The position numbers and the translations under genes are program-made. Source: Anaerostipes sp. (GTDB taxonomy: Bacteria; Bacillota; Clostridia; Lachnospirales; Lachnospiraceae). Taken from it: DNA of 42,614 bases. The stretch spans positions 1-42,614 of the forward strand of contig JAQWFL010000022.1 of the NCBI GenBank assembly GCA_028704435.1, read 5' to 3'. Of this stretch, positions 15,494-23,949 are shown piece after piece; position 1 is the first letter of the stretch; the number at the start of each line of letters is the position of its first letter. Below the pieces are notes generated by a model. That model searched no databases. It was not told the DNA's origin and saw nothing but the letters and a program-made list of their open reading frames with translations.

Positions 15494-17236
15494 ATGCAAA
15501 CATTTAATCCAAGAGAAATTGAATTAACAAAATATTTATTTTTTACAGGAAAAGGAGGGGTTGGAAAAACATCAACTGCATGTGCTACCGCAGTTACCTT
15601 AGCAGATCAGGGCAAAACGGTATTGCTGATAAGCACAGATCCTGCATCAAATTTGCAGGATGTGTTTAAAAAAGAGTTGACGAATCAGGGGGTTCCAATT
15701 GAGGAAGTACCTGGACTTGTAGTGGCAAATCTTGATCCAATGCAGGCAATGGAAGAGTATAAAGAGAGCATTATCGCACCATATCGTGGAAAACTTCCGG
15801 ATGCAGTGATTGCCAATATGGAGGAACAGCTTTCTGGTTCATGTACCGTAGAAATTGCAGCATTTAATCAGTTTGCAAATTTTTTAACAGACGAAAAAGA
15901 TGAAAGGGAATATGACTATATCATTTTTGATACTGCACCTACAGGACATACACTTCGATTTCTTTCACTTCCATCAGCCTGGAATGATTTTATTGAGGAG
16001 CAGGATGGTGGAGCTGCAAAGGTAGGGCAGCTTTCCGGTATGGCGGCGAGAAAAGATATTTATCAGAAAGCGGTAGATACACTTTCTGATGCAAGTAAAA
16101 CCACTTTAATTTTGGTTTCAAGACCAGAGGGTGCACCATTACGTGAAGTAGAGAGGGCGTCCAAAGAACTTTCTGAAATGGGATTAAAAAATCAGGCATT
16201 AGTTATTAATGGTGTTCTCACAAGTCATGATGATAAGATTTCAGAAAGTCTGTACCAGAAACAGCAGAAGGCACTGGAAAATGCACCAGAAAGTTTGAAG
16301 GATTTTGACCAGTATATGATTCCACTGCGTTCTTACAATGTAACAGGTCTTGATAATGTAAGGAATCTTTTAGTGACGGACAATCAGAACTATAAGAAGG
16401 CAATTCTTCATGCAAATGAAGTGCCAAGTTTGAAAAATATGATTGATGAGTTGTATACAAGCAATAAGAAAGTTATTTTCACCATGGGCAAAGGTGGAGT
16501 AGGAAAGACAACTATGGCAGCAGCTATTGCATTGGGACTTGCAGAAAAAGGGAAAAAAGTACATTTGACTACAACTGATCCGGCTGCTCATTTGAAATAC
16601 GTCATTCAGGATACAGATCGGATCACTATGAGTCACATTGACGAAAAGGCAGAACTAGAAAAGTACAAAGAGGAAGTCCTGACAAAAGCAAGAAAAAATA
16701 TGTCCAAGGAAGATATCGCATATGTGGAAGAGGATCTGCGTTCTCCATGTACGCAGGAAATCGCAGTATTTCGTGCCTTTGCAGATATTGTAGAAAAGGC
16801 AGAGGAACAGGTTGTTGTAATTGATACTGCACCAACGGGACATACACTATTACTGTTAGATTCATCTGAGAGTTATCATCGTGAAATTGCACATACAGCG
16901 GGAGATATTCCAGAGTCGGTAAAACAATTATTGCCAAGGCTACATAATGGTGAGGAAACAGAAGTTATTATAGTTACGCTTGCTGAAACTACTCCAGTTT
17001 ATGAAGCGATGAGATTAGAGCAGGATTTAAAGCGTGCTGGTATTCGTACAAAATGGTGGATTATCAATTCTTCACTTTATGCCACCGAACCATCAAATGC
17101 TACTTTGAAAGCAAAAGCTAATCACGAAGTTGAGTGGATTAATAAAGTAGACGAAATTTCCAAGGGAAATTTTGTGGCGGTTAAATGGCAAGCCGATGAG
17201 ATTAAAGGTGATAAATTAAAAGAATTAATTGATTAA
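15494..17236 (+). CDS. arsA: Arsenite efflux ATPase ArsA (two-domain)
   Basis: The 580-residue protein contains two homologous nucleotide-binding halves. Walker A motifs are GKGGVGKT at residues 19-26 and 332-339. DTAPTGHT signature sequences occur in both halves (near 146 and near 445). Metal-site cysteines Cys117 (GSCTVEIA) and Cys419 (SPCTQEIA) correspond to Cys113 and Cys422 of E. coli ArsA. The position of E. coli Cys172 appears to be Lys176 (GGAAKVG). ArsA energises arsenite extrusion through a membrane carrier, here Acr3. The RBS is AGGAGG. The downstream gene starts 16 nt after the stop. Confidence 0.95.
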   Translation: MQTFNPREIELTKYLFFTGKGGVGKTSTACATAVTLADQGKTVLLISTDPASNLQDVFKKELTNQGVPIEEVPGLVVANLDPMQAMEEYKESIIAPYRGKLPDAVIANMEEQLSGSCTVEIAAFNQFANFLTDEKDEREYDYIIFDTAPTGHTLRFLSLPSAWNDFIEEQDGGAAKVGQLSGMAARKDIYQKAVDTLSDASKTTLILVSRPEGAPLREVERASKELSEMGLKNQALVINGVLTSHDDKISESLYQKQQKALENAPESLKDFDQYMIPLRSYNVTGLDNVRNLLVTDNQNYKKAILHANEVPSLKNMIDELYTSNKKVIFTMGKGGVGKTTMAAAIALGLAEKGKKVHLTTTDPAAHLKYVIQDTDRITMSHIDEKAELEKYKEEVLTKARKNMSKEDIAYVEEDLRSPCTQEIAVFRAFADIVEKAEEQVVVIDTAPTGHTLLLLDSSESYHREIAHTAGDIPESVKQLLPRLHNGEETEVIIVTLAETTPVYEAMRLEQDLKRAGIRTKWWIINSSLYATEPSNATLKAKANHEVEWINKVDEISKGNFVAVKWQADEIKGDKLKELID

Positions 17237-17252
17237 AGAAAGGAATTGCAAA

Positions 17253-17534
17253 ATGGTACAGTTTACAGAAAGTGCAAAAAAGCTAATACAAGATTCATTA
17301 GCTTCAGAAAAGTGCGATACTTTAAAAATGTTTCTGCATAAATCCTGCTGTGGCACTGCATTACAGCTTGATATGGTAAATGCAAAAGATGGTGTTCAGA
17401 CTATGATGGTGGATGGTATTCAAGTATCTATGGACAAAGAGGCAGAAAGATGGACAAAAAATAAGATATTTGATGTAGAAAGAGGTCGCTTAACGATTAA
17501 AAAGAATGGAGTAATGAAACATGGAAAAAAATAA
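17253..17534 (+). CDS. HesB/IscA-like protein with CC motif
   Basis: This 93-residue protein resembles the HesB-like (seleno)protein family, a divergent A-type Fe-S carrier group in which a Cys-Cys or Cys-Sec pair precedes Gly. Here the motif is HKSCCG, with Cys32 and Cys33; another Cys is at 21. The IscA C-terminal CxC is absent. The start ATG 17253 has AAAGGAATT upstream. Its end overlaps acr3 by 14 nt, tying it to arsenite efflux. Binding of As(III) or a metal cofactor by the vicinal cysteines is possible but is inference only. Confidence 0.75.
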   Translation: MVQFTESAKKLIQDSLASEKCDTLKMFLHKSCCGTALQLDMVNAKDGVQTMMVDGIQVSMDKEAERWTKNKIFDVERGRLTIKKNGVMKHGKK

Positions 17535-18603
17535 TACACAAAGCTTAGGAATCCTTGAAAAATATCTTAGTGTTTGGGTTGTCCTTTGTATGATAGTAGG
17601 TGTTCTGATTTCGAAATATGTGCCTGCAATACCTGAATTTTTGGGCAAACTGCAATATGCACAGATATCTCTGCCCATAGCGATACTGATTTGGGTTATG
17701 GTTTATCCCATGATGATTAAGATTGACTTTGCCAGTGTAAAAAATGTTGGAAAGCATCCTAAGGGATTGATTGTTACATGGGTAGCAAACTGGTTAATTA
17801 AACCATTCACCATGTATGGCATAATGGCTTTTTTCCTTTATGTTTTATTTAAAGGAATTATCCCTGCTGATTTAGCAAAAAATTATCTCGCAGGTGCAGT
17901 ATTGCTGGGAGGAGCACCTTGTACAGCAATGGTATTTGTATGGAGTCATTTAACAAAGGGTGATGCTGCGCATACATTGGTTCAGGTGGCAAGTAATGAT
18001 CTTATTCTTTTAGTTGCGTATGCACCTACCATGGTATTTCTACTTGGTACAGGCGGCTTTTCTGTCCCTTGGGACACCTTGATTCTTTCAATTGTTTTGT
18101 TTGTGGTTATTCCACTTGTTGCAGGTATCTTAACAAGAATTTTTATGACTAAAAATAAAGGGAAGGAATACTTTGAAGAAAAATTTGTTCCTAAATTTAA
18201 TAAGTTGATTTTTATTGGACTTTTACTGATGCTGGTTATTATTTTTTCATACCAAGGTCATATGATTATTGAAAATCCAATACATATTCTGCTCTTGGCA
18301 ATACCTATGGTTCTTCAATCTTTCTTCATATTTTTTGTTTCGTATTTAGCAGCAAAAATGTTAAAGTTGTCACACAATATTGCGGCACCTGCAGGGTTAG
18401 TTGGCGCTTCGAACTTTTTTGAATTTGCGGTTGCAGTTGCGATTGCATTGTTTGGAGCATCTTCTCCAGTTGTTCTTGCTGTAACGGTAGGAGTATTGGT
18501 TGAAGTGCCTGTAATGCTTACTATGGTGAAAATAGCAAATAAAACAACATATTGGTTTCCAAAGGAGACAACCAGTGAAAAAAATGAAATTATATTAGAC
18601 TAA
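17521..18603 (+). CDS. acr3: Arsenite efflux permease Acr3
   Basis: The 360-residue carrier has ten predicted membrane segments and belongs to the BASS/Acr3 family. The conserved transport residues are visible: Cys134 in GGAPCTAMVFVWS (TM4) and Glu328 in VGVLVEVPVML (TM9). It also has the Acr3 hallmarks WVMVYPMMIKIDF and GASNFFEFAVAVAI. It exports As(OH)3 as a proton antiporter, or in an ATP-driven complex when ArsA is present. The ATG lies inside the end of the HesB-like gene. Confidence 0.96.
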   Translation: MEKNNTQSLGILEKYLSVWVVLCMIVGVLISKYVPAIPEFLGKLQYAQISLPIAILIWVMVYPMMIKIDFASVKNVGKHPKGLIVTWVANWLIKPFTMYGIMAFFLYVLFKGIIPADLAKNYLAGAVLLGGAPCTAMVFVWSHLTKGDAAHTLVQVASNDLILLVAYAPTMVFLLGTGGFSVPWDTLILSIVLFVVIPLVAGILTRIFMTKNKGKEYFEEKFVPKFNKLIFIGLLLMLVIIFSYQGHMIIENPIHILLLAIPMVLQSFFIFFVSYLAAKMLKLSHNIAAPAGLVGASNFFEFAVAVAIALFGASSPVVLAVTVGVLVEVPVMLTMVKIANKTTYWFPKETTSEKNEIILD

Positions 18604-18609
18604 GAAATA

Positions 18610-18642
18610 AGGTGGTAAGCGGTATCTAACTGTTTGCCACCT
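18610..18642 (+). other. Intercistronic hairpin after acr3
   Basis: AGGTGGTAAGC and GTTTGCCACCT can pair over 11 bp (with G-U pairs) around an 11-nt loop. No T-run follows, so it may act as an RNA stability or processing element between acr3 and the next gene. Confidence 0.5.
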
Positions 18643-18674
18643 AAATAAAGAAGTGTATGGAAAGGTGGATAAAT

Positions 18675-19955
18675 TTGAAAAGACATGATAAGCAGTATCA
18701 AACATATGTAGACATATTAAAAAAGGAACTTGTTCCATCAATGGGATGTACGGAGCCGACATCCCTTGCACTATGTGCAGCTACAGCAAGAAGTGTATTG
18801 GGAAAATTACCCCAGAAAGTTGAAATAGAAGCCAGCGGAAATATTATTAAAAATGTCAAAAGTGTAATTGTACCAAATACAAATGGAAAAAAAGGAATGG
18901 AAGCAGCAGCGGCCATTGGAATTGTTGCAGGCAATGAAAAGTTGGGCTTAGAAGTTTTACAAAATGTTACAAAGAAGCAGAAACAGGAATTTGTGCAATA
19001 TTTAGATAATACAGAATTTTCTGTAAAACAGGCAGAAAGTGATTTGCTTTTGGATATCATTGTGAGGGTATATAGTGAGGATGAGAGTGCAGTTGTTCGA
19101 ATCACCAATGCTCATGCCAATGTTGTATATATTGAAAAAAATGGGCAAGTTATTTTGAATAAAGAAGTTGAAACACAAAACCAGACAGAGCTTCTTAATT
19201 ATCAGTTATTATCTGTGATGGGAATCTATGAGTTTGCACAGTTGGTAAATCTAGATGAAATAAGCGATGTAATAGAAAGGCAAATTCAATATAATTCAAT
19301 AATCTCCGAAGAAGGGTTAAAAGAAGACTATGGAGCTAACATAGGATCAGTAATATTAAGTGTATATGGCAATGAAGTGAGAACACGTGCAAAAGCTAAG
19401 GCGGCGGCTGGTTCGGATGCCAGAATGAATGGATGTGAATATCCAGTTGTCATAAATTCGGGTAGTGGAAATCAAGGGATGGCGGTGTCATTACCTGTAA
19501 TAGAATATGCGAAAGAACTTGATATAGGGAAGGATAAACTTTATAGAGCTTTAATTATTTCAAATTTGACGGCGATTCACCAGAAAACAGGAATTGGTTA
19601 TCTGTCTGCTTATTGTGGAGCAGTCAGTGCAGGCGCAGCAGCCGGAGCAGGAATTGCATATCTTAGAGGTGGAGAATATGGGGAAATAGCACACACTATT
19701 ATAAATGCACTTGCCATTACTTCAGGAATCATCTGTGATGGTGCAAAAGCATCCTGTGCAGCTAAAATTGCGACAGCAGTTGATGCCGGAATATTTGGTT
19801 ATGAGATGTATTTGCAAGGTCAGCAATTTTATAGTGGAGAAGGTGTTGTTTCAGATGGTGTCGAGAATACTATTAAAAATATTGGACGTCTTGGAAAAGA
19901 TGGAATGCGAGATACAGATAAAGAAATTCTATGTATCATGACCTGTGTAGATTAA
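18675..19955 (+). CDS. L-cysteine desulfidase / UPF0597 (CyuA/YhaM-like) family protein
   Basis: This 426-residue protein belongs to the L-cysteine desulfidase family related to the serine dehydratase alpha chain. The Fe-S cluster region shows Cys25 in PSMGCTEPTSLAL, and C-terminal cysteines are in SGIICDGAKASCAAK. The family releases H2S, ammonia and pyruvate from cysteine. I prefer TTG 18675, which has GGAAAGGTGG 7 nt upstream; ATG 18657 adds six residues but lacks a good RBS. Position after acr3 suggests co-expression with arsenic resistance. A role in sulfide supply or in altering thiol pools is inference. Confidence 0.87.
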   Translation: MKRHDKQYQTYVDILKKELVPSMGCTEPTSLALCAATARSVLGKLPQKVEIEASGNIIKNVKSVIVPNTNGKKGMEAAAAIGIVAGNEKLGLEVLQNVTKKQKQEFVQYLDNTEFSVKQAESDLLLDIIVRVYSEDESAVVRITNAHANVVYIEKNGQVILNKEVETQNQTELLNYQLLSVMGIYEFAQLVNLDEISDVIERQIQYNSIISEEGLKEDYGANIGSVILSVYGNEVRTRAKAKAAAGSDARMNGCEYPVVINSGSGNQGMAVSLPVIEYAKELDIGKDKLYRALIISNLTAIHQKTGIGYLSAYCGAVSAGAAAGAGIAYLRGGEYGEIAHTIINALAITSGIICDGAKASCAAKIATAVDAGIFGYEMYLQGQQFYSGEGVVSDGVENTIKNIGRLGKDGMRDTDKEILCIMTCVD

Positions 19956-19965
19956 GGGGGAAAAG

Positions 19966-20103
19966 ATGGAAAACTTGATTAATGAGTTTGTTGCACTCAG
20001 TAATAAGGAAAAAGAGTATTTTATTTTGGCAATTGCACCGGAGATTTGTAAAATCTTTGAAAAAGATGCAAATAGTATTCCAAAGGTTTGCGAGAGTATA
20101 TAA
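19966..20103 (+). CDS. Small hypothetical protein, 45 residues
   Basis: The frame begins MENLINEFVALSNKEKEYF and ends at TAA 20101-20103. It starts 11 nt after the desulfidase-like stop and is preceded by AAGGGGG. The peptide is helical in character, acidic, and has two cysteines (EICKIF and KVCESI). I do not recognise a family. Its good RBS and position between two genes of the same cluster make it likely to be translated. Confidence 0.55.
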   Translation: MENLINEFVALSNKEKEYFILAIAPEICKIFEKDANSIPKVCESI

Positions 20104-20178
20104 AATAGCGAAAAACACAGAGATAAACAAGAAAAATAAAACCCATTAAAATGAAATGGGAAAAGAGGAGATATTCAT

Positions 20179-20817
20179 ATGGATCATAGCGTTTCTTTAT
20201 CAAATATAAATCTTTTTAAGGTACAGGATCATTTATCAGGAATGATTTATTGTGGTAGTGATCAGGAATGGTATTCTGCCAGGAGGCAGAGATTAACTGG
20301 TTGTGGACCATCTACAGCAGCTAATCTACTGCTTTATGATAATAGAAAACAGGATATGAGTGGAGAGGAATGTGATAAGAAATGCCTTTTGTCTTTAATG
20401 GAAGAAATCTGGAGATTTGTTACACCAAAAGAAGATGGGATTCCAAGTACAAATATGTTTATAGCTGGAATGGAAGTGTATGCAAAAAAACAGGATAGAG
20501 TTTATCGGTATTTTAGTATTAATATTTGTGAAAATAAAGAACGACGAAAAAACATATCAGAAGTTATAGATTTTATTGTCAGTGGGATTGGACAGGACAG
20601 ACCAATTGCATTCTTAAATTTGTGTAATGGAGAGGTATGGAATTTGGAACGATGGCATTGGGTAACCATTTATTCATTGGAATATAATGAAAATAAGAGT
20701 GAAGCTTGGGCATATATCTGTGATGAGGGAGAAGCCAAAAAAATCAATCTTTCTTTGTGGTTACAGACAACTACAAAAGGTGGTGGATTTTTATACTTTA
20801 ATGATTCCAACTTTTGA
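20179..20817 (+). CDS. Papain-like (C39-type) cysteine peptidase homologue
   Basis: This 212-residue protein carries the elements of a C39-like peptidase: Gln37 (oxyanion) five residues before Cys42 in the TGCGPSTAANLL helix, then His160 in RWHWVTIY, then Asp182 in YICDEG. There is no signal peptide or membrane segment, so it should be cytoplasmic. The family is not one I can name more exactly, and the substrate is unknown. GAGGAG lies before ATG 20179. It lies 75 nt beyond the 45-residue frame and closes the arsenic-linked cluster; a functional link is only suggested by position. Confidence 0.7.
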   Translation: MDHSVSLSNINLFKVQDHLSGMIYCGSDQEWYSARRQRLTGCGPSTAANLLLYDNRKQDMSGEECDKKCLLSLMEEIWRFVTPKEDGIPSTNMFIAGMEVYAKKQDRVYRYFSINICENKERRKNISEVIDFIVSGIGQDRPIAFLNLCNGEVWNLERWHWVTIYSLEYNENKSEAWAYICDEGEAKKINLSLWLQTTTKGGGFLYFNDSNF

Positions 20818-20890
20818 CAAGGATAGAGAAAATGTATTTCAGTTGAGTACAGTTATATCTTTGTCGTATCCACCGTCATGGCTTGTCCTT

Positions 20891-21835
20891 TTATATTATC
20901 TCTATTTCTTTCGTTGTATCCTTTCGCAAAATATATGTAATATTATGAGCACAAAGGGTATAAAGCTGCTGAGTTTGTGATAAAAATTCTGTTGTAGGGC
21001 AAAAGTATGTGCGGCACTGATCTGGGGCGGGATGATGTCTCTGTGACCTTGGAATCGTTTGTCCCATTGCTTTTGGAAGGAGTACATTCCCATCATCTAA
21101 ATAATAATAGTCCTTTGTGTCAGGATAGTAATGATATACTTGTCCATTTAATACAGGGCAGGAAAAAATGCCAGTTTCATGTGTGATACATAGAGTCATA
21201 TTGTCTTTTCTAACAGATAAATTTGTTGGAACACAAGTATCTAATTTAAAATGTATGTCCAGATTGTCAGCAAAAGAAGAAGAGGTAACCTTAAAATTTC
21301 CATCCAGAAGAGCTTGAAAGGATAACAAAGAATAGACAGCCTCCAATCCAATCAAATCTTCTTGATTATGAAGGAGCAACTTTTCTTTCATAAAATCATC
21401 TTTGGAGTCAAGGAAATCCTGATAGGTTTTTATCATTGCTCGGCTAGAAAGATTATCCCTTCGGGAAATGTTTAGATAGGATTCTAATGTTTTTTGTTTT
21501 AGGTTTTTCCATGGAAATAGGTGCTTTATTTTTTTTAGCTTTTGATACAAATCAACATGTTTCTTCCCTTTCCAAACAGGAGAAAGTTTGTAGTCACTGC
21601 ATTTATGAGCTAAATATGGAAGGTCAAAAGTAGTTCCGTTAAAAGTGACAATCTCATCATAAGAAGAAATAAAAGTGAGAAATTCAGATAAAATTTCTTT
21701 TTGTTCTCTTCCAGTCTCGTTGAACCATTGTCTCACGTCTCCGTGAAGTGTTTTAGCTCCTAAGATAGTAAGAGCAGATGTTTCGGGAGAAAGTCCTGTA
21801 GTTTCTATATCAATAAAAATAGTATTTGAGTTCAT
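20891..21835 (-). CDS. YprB-type ribonuclease H-like DEDD exonuclease
   Basis: The 314-residue protein has an N-terminal DnaQ-like fold. Exo motifs are FIDIETTGL (Asp9, Glu11), TFNGTTFDLPYL (Asp71), HVDLY (Asp95) and HNQEDLIGLE (His156, Asp160), matching the RNase_H_2/YprB family. The C-terminal half (about 180-314) is a less conserved beta-rich region. Predicted activity is metal-dependent 3'-5' nuclease on DNA or RNA. AAGAGGGG precedes the ATG. It is divergent from ruvAB, which would fit DNA repair but does not prove it. Confidence 0.87.
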   Translation of the reverse strand: MNSNTIFIDIETTGLSPETSALTILGAKTLHGDVRQWFNETGREQKEILSEFLTFISSYDEIVTFNGTTFDLPYLAHKCSDYKLSPVWKGKKHVDLYQKLKKIKHLFPWKNLKQKTLESYLNISRRDNLSSRAMIKTYQDFLDSKDDFMKEKLLLHNQEDLIGLEAVYSLLSFQALLDGNFKVTSSSFADNLDIHFKLDTCVPTNLSVRKDNMTLCITHETGIFSCPVLNGQVYHYYPDTKDYYYLDDGNVLLPKAMGQTIPRSQRHHPAPDQCRTYFCPTTEFLSQTQQLYTLCAHNITYILRKDTTKEIEII

Positions 21836-21869
21836 AACATCCCCTCTTCCTTTTTATAATTTTAATTTT

Positions 21870-21898
21870 ATTATAGTTCCCATGAAAAATATATTCAA
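21870..21898 (-). promoter_or_regulatory. Promoter of the DEDD exonuclease gene
   Basis: On the minus strand TTGAAT and TATAAT are separated by 17 bp, about 35 nt before the start codon. Confidence 0.75.
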
Positions 21899-21903
21899 TC
21901 TAT

Positions 21904-21932
21904 TTTAAAGAAAAATGATTATATGATATACT
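21904..21932 (+). promoter_or_regulatory. Promoter of the ruvA operon
   Basis: TTTAAA at 21904-21909 and TATACT at 21927-21932 are 17 bp apart; TGA just before the -10 forms an extended -10. The leader is about 25 nt and holds AGGAGG. No LexA box was recognised nearby. Confidence 0.55.
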
Positions 21933-21960
21933 AGTACCAAATAATTTTTAGGAGGATATT

Positions 21961-22557
21961 GTGATTTCATATATAAAAGGAATAATAACAGGGATTGATC
22001 ATAATCATATCATAGTTGAAAATCAAGGAATGGGTTATGGAATCATGGTTCCAGCAATTGATACATGGGCAAGGTGGATTGGAACAACACGTCAGGTATT
22101 TACACATATGCACGTGAGAGAAGATGATATTAGCTTATTTGGATTTTCATCACAGGATGAAAAAGAGATATTTGAACTGTTAATTGGAGTCAATGGAATT
22201 GGACCGAAAGTAGCTCTTTCACTACTTGCAACATTATCGGTTGTGGATTTAAAGATGGCTATTTTAAGCGATGATGCAAAAACAATAGCAACAACACCAG
22301 GGCTTGGACCAAAGGGTGCCAAAAAGCTAATCCTAGAGTTAAAGGATAAGTTCGATTTTGATGATATGCTTGGTGGAGAAAGTGAGATTGGAGATGTTTC
22401 GGATGTTTCAGATGATGTGATTTCTCTTACAGCATCAGGACTTACAAGTTTGGGATATTCAAAGTCAGAGGCAATTGCAGCAATTCGCAAGGTGGAGGAT
22501 GCAGATACTTATACTCCAGAAGAACTGTTAAAACAAGCATTACGTAAGTTAATATAA
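21961..22557 (+). CDS. ruvA: Holliday junction branch migration protein RuvA
   Basis: The 198-residue protein binds four-way junctions and loads the RuvB motor. It shows an OB-fold N-terminus ([11 protein letters not shown]), the acidic pin segment [10 protein letters not shown], two helix-hairpin-helix motifs ([30 protein letters not shown]) and a C-terminal domain with the [12 protein letters not shown] helix that contacts RuvB. The start is GTG 21961, placed 5 nt after AGGAGG. The stop overlaps the ruvB ATG by one base. Confidence 0.97.
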   Translation: MISYIKGIITGIDHNHIIVENQGMGYGIMVPAIDTWARWIGTTRQVFTHMHVREDDISLFGFSSQDEKEIFELLIGVNGIGPKVALSLLATLSVVDLKMAILSDDAKTIATTPGLGPKGAKKLILELKDKFDFDDMLGGESEIGDVSDVSDDVISLTASGLTSLGYSKSEAIAAIRKVEDADTYTPEELLKQALRKLI

Positions 22558-23567
22558 TGGGGACAGATATGTTAGATAGAATGATTTCAACAGAATTAAT
22601 AGATGAGGATGTGACCATTGAAAACCATTTACGGCCACAGACTTTAGATGATTATATTGGACAAGAGAAGGTAAAACGGAATTTGGAGATTTTTATTGAA
22701 GCCGCAAAGGGAAGAAATGAATCTTTAGACCATGTCTTATTGTATGGACCTCCAGGACTTGGAAAGACAACCTTAGCTGGTATTGTTGCCAATGAGATGG
22801 GTGTTAATTTAAAAATCACAAGTGGTCCAGCTATTGAAAAGCCAGGGGAGATAGCAGCGTTGTTAAATAATCTTCAAGAAGGTGACGTGTTATTTATTGA
22901 TGAAATTCACAGATTGAATCGACAGGTAGAAGAAGTCTTATATCCTGCGATGGAGGATTTTGCCATTGACATCCTAGTTGGGAAAGGACAAGCAGCAAGA
23001 TCCATACGTTTGGAACTCCCACAGTTTACTTTGATTGGTGCGACAACAAGAGCAGGTATGTTGACAGCACCTCTTCGTGACCGATTTGGAGTCGTAAACC
23101 GATTGAATTTTTATACCAATGGAGAACTTCAGACCATTGTAGAGAAATCCGCAGTTGTGCTGGATATTGAGATTGATGAGGATGGAGCCATGGAGATAGG
23201 GCGACGTTCTAGGGGAACACCAAGGCTTGCAAACCGTTTGCTAAAGAGGGTCAGAGATTTTGCACAAGTTCAATTTGATGGAAAAATTACAAAAGAGGTT
23301 GCCATGAACGCACTGGATCATTTGGAAGTAGATACTCTTGGATTAGATAACGTAGATCGTACTATTTTAAAAACCATGATGGAAACATTTCAGGGAAAAC
23401 CAGTTGGACTAGATACATTAGCTGCAGCAATTGGTGAAGATTCAGGAACGATAGAAGAAGTGTATGAACCATTCTTAATTCAAAATGGATTGATTCAAAG
23501 GACACCAAGAGGAAGAATGGCAACAGAGGCGGCGTATAGGCATTTTGGCTTAACACAGTCAGAATAG
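22557..23567 (+). CDS. ruvB: Holliday junction helicase RuvB
   Basis: This is a 336-residue AAA+ motor of the RuvAB branch migration complex. Walker A is GPPGLGKTT (64-72), Walker B is FIDEIH (Asp115, Glu116), sensor 1 is GATTRAG, and a C-terminal winged helix ends in [18 protein letters not shown] 22557 forms a TAATG overlap with ruvA. ATG 22569, four codons later with GGGGA upstream, is an equally possible start. It is followed by zapA in the same operon. Confidence 0.97.
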   Translation: MGTDMLDRMISTELIDEDVTIENHLRPQTLDDYIGQEKVKRNLEIFIEAAKGRNESLDHVLLYGPPGLGKTTLAGIVANEMGVNLKITSGPAIEKPGEIAALLNNLQEGDVLFIDEIHRLNRQVEEVLYPAMEDFAIDILVGKGQAARSIRLELPQFTLIGATTRAGMLTAPLRDRFGVVNRLNFYTNGELQTIVEKSAVVLDIEIDEDGAMEIGRRSRGTPRLANRLLKRVRDFAQVQFDGKITKEVAMNALDHLEVDTLGLDNVDRTILKTMMETFQGKPVGLDTLAAAIGEDSGTIEEVYEPFLIQNGLIQRTPRGRMATEAAYRHFGLTQSE

Positions 23568-23577
23568 GAGGACATAT

Positions 23578-23949
23578 ATGGCAAAGGATATTGTAGAAGT
23601 GATTATAGACGGGAAAATATTTTATCTTGGAGGAGAAGAATCTGAGGAATATATGCATAAAGTTGCCTCCTATCTCAATCATAAAACGAGAGAATTAAAA
23701 TCTGCGGATAATTATCGCAAATTGCCGCCAGATATGCAGAGTTTTCATTTAGCGCTGAGTGTTGCAGATGATTACATGAGGCAGACACAAGAGAATGATG
23801 AATTAGAACAGCAATTAGAACAAAAAGAAGGTTCTCTATATGAGATGAAGCAGCAATTGGTGCAGCTTCAAATCAAAAGAGAATCACTAGAAAAGCAGTT
23901 GGATGAATATCGTAAAAAAGTACAAGAATTAGAAAAGGATCAGATTTAA
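23578..23949 (+). CDS. zapA: Cell division protein ZapA
   Basis: This 123-residue ZapA homologue has the N-terminal globular domain (KDIVEVIIDGKIFYLGGEES, about 1-50), a conserved RKLPPDMQSFHLALSVADDYM helix, and a long coiled coil (about 78-122) rich in Glu and Gln. ZapA promotes FtsZ bundling at the Z ring. AGGAGG is at the ruvB stop, and the stop codon overlaps the next ATG (TAATG). The neighbourhood with U32 peptidase is typical of Clostridia. Confidence 0.9.
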   Translation: MAKDIVEVIIDGKIFYLGGEESEEYMHKVASYLNHKTRELKSADNYRKLPPDMQSFHLALSVADDYMRQTQENDELEQQLEQKEGSLYEMKQQLVQLQIKRESLEKQLDEYRKKVQELEKDQI

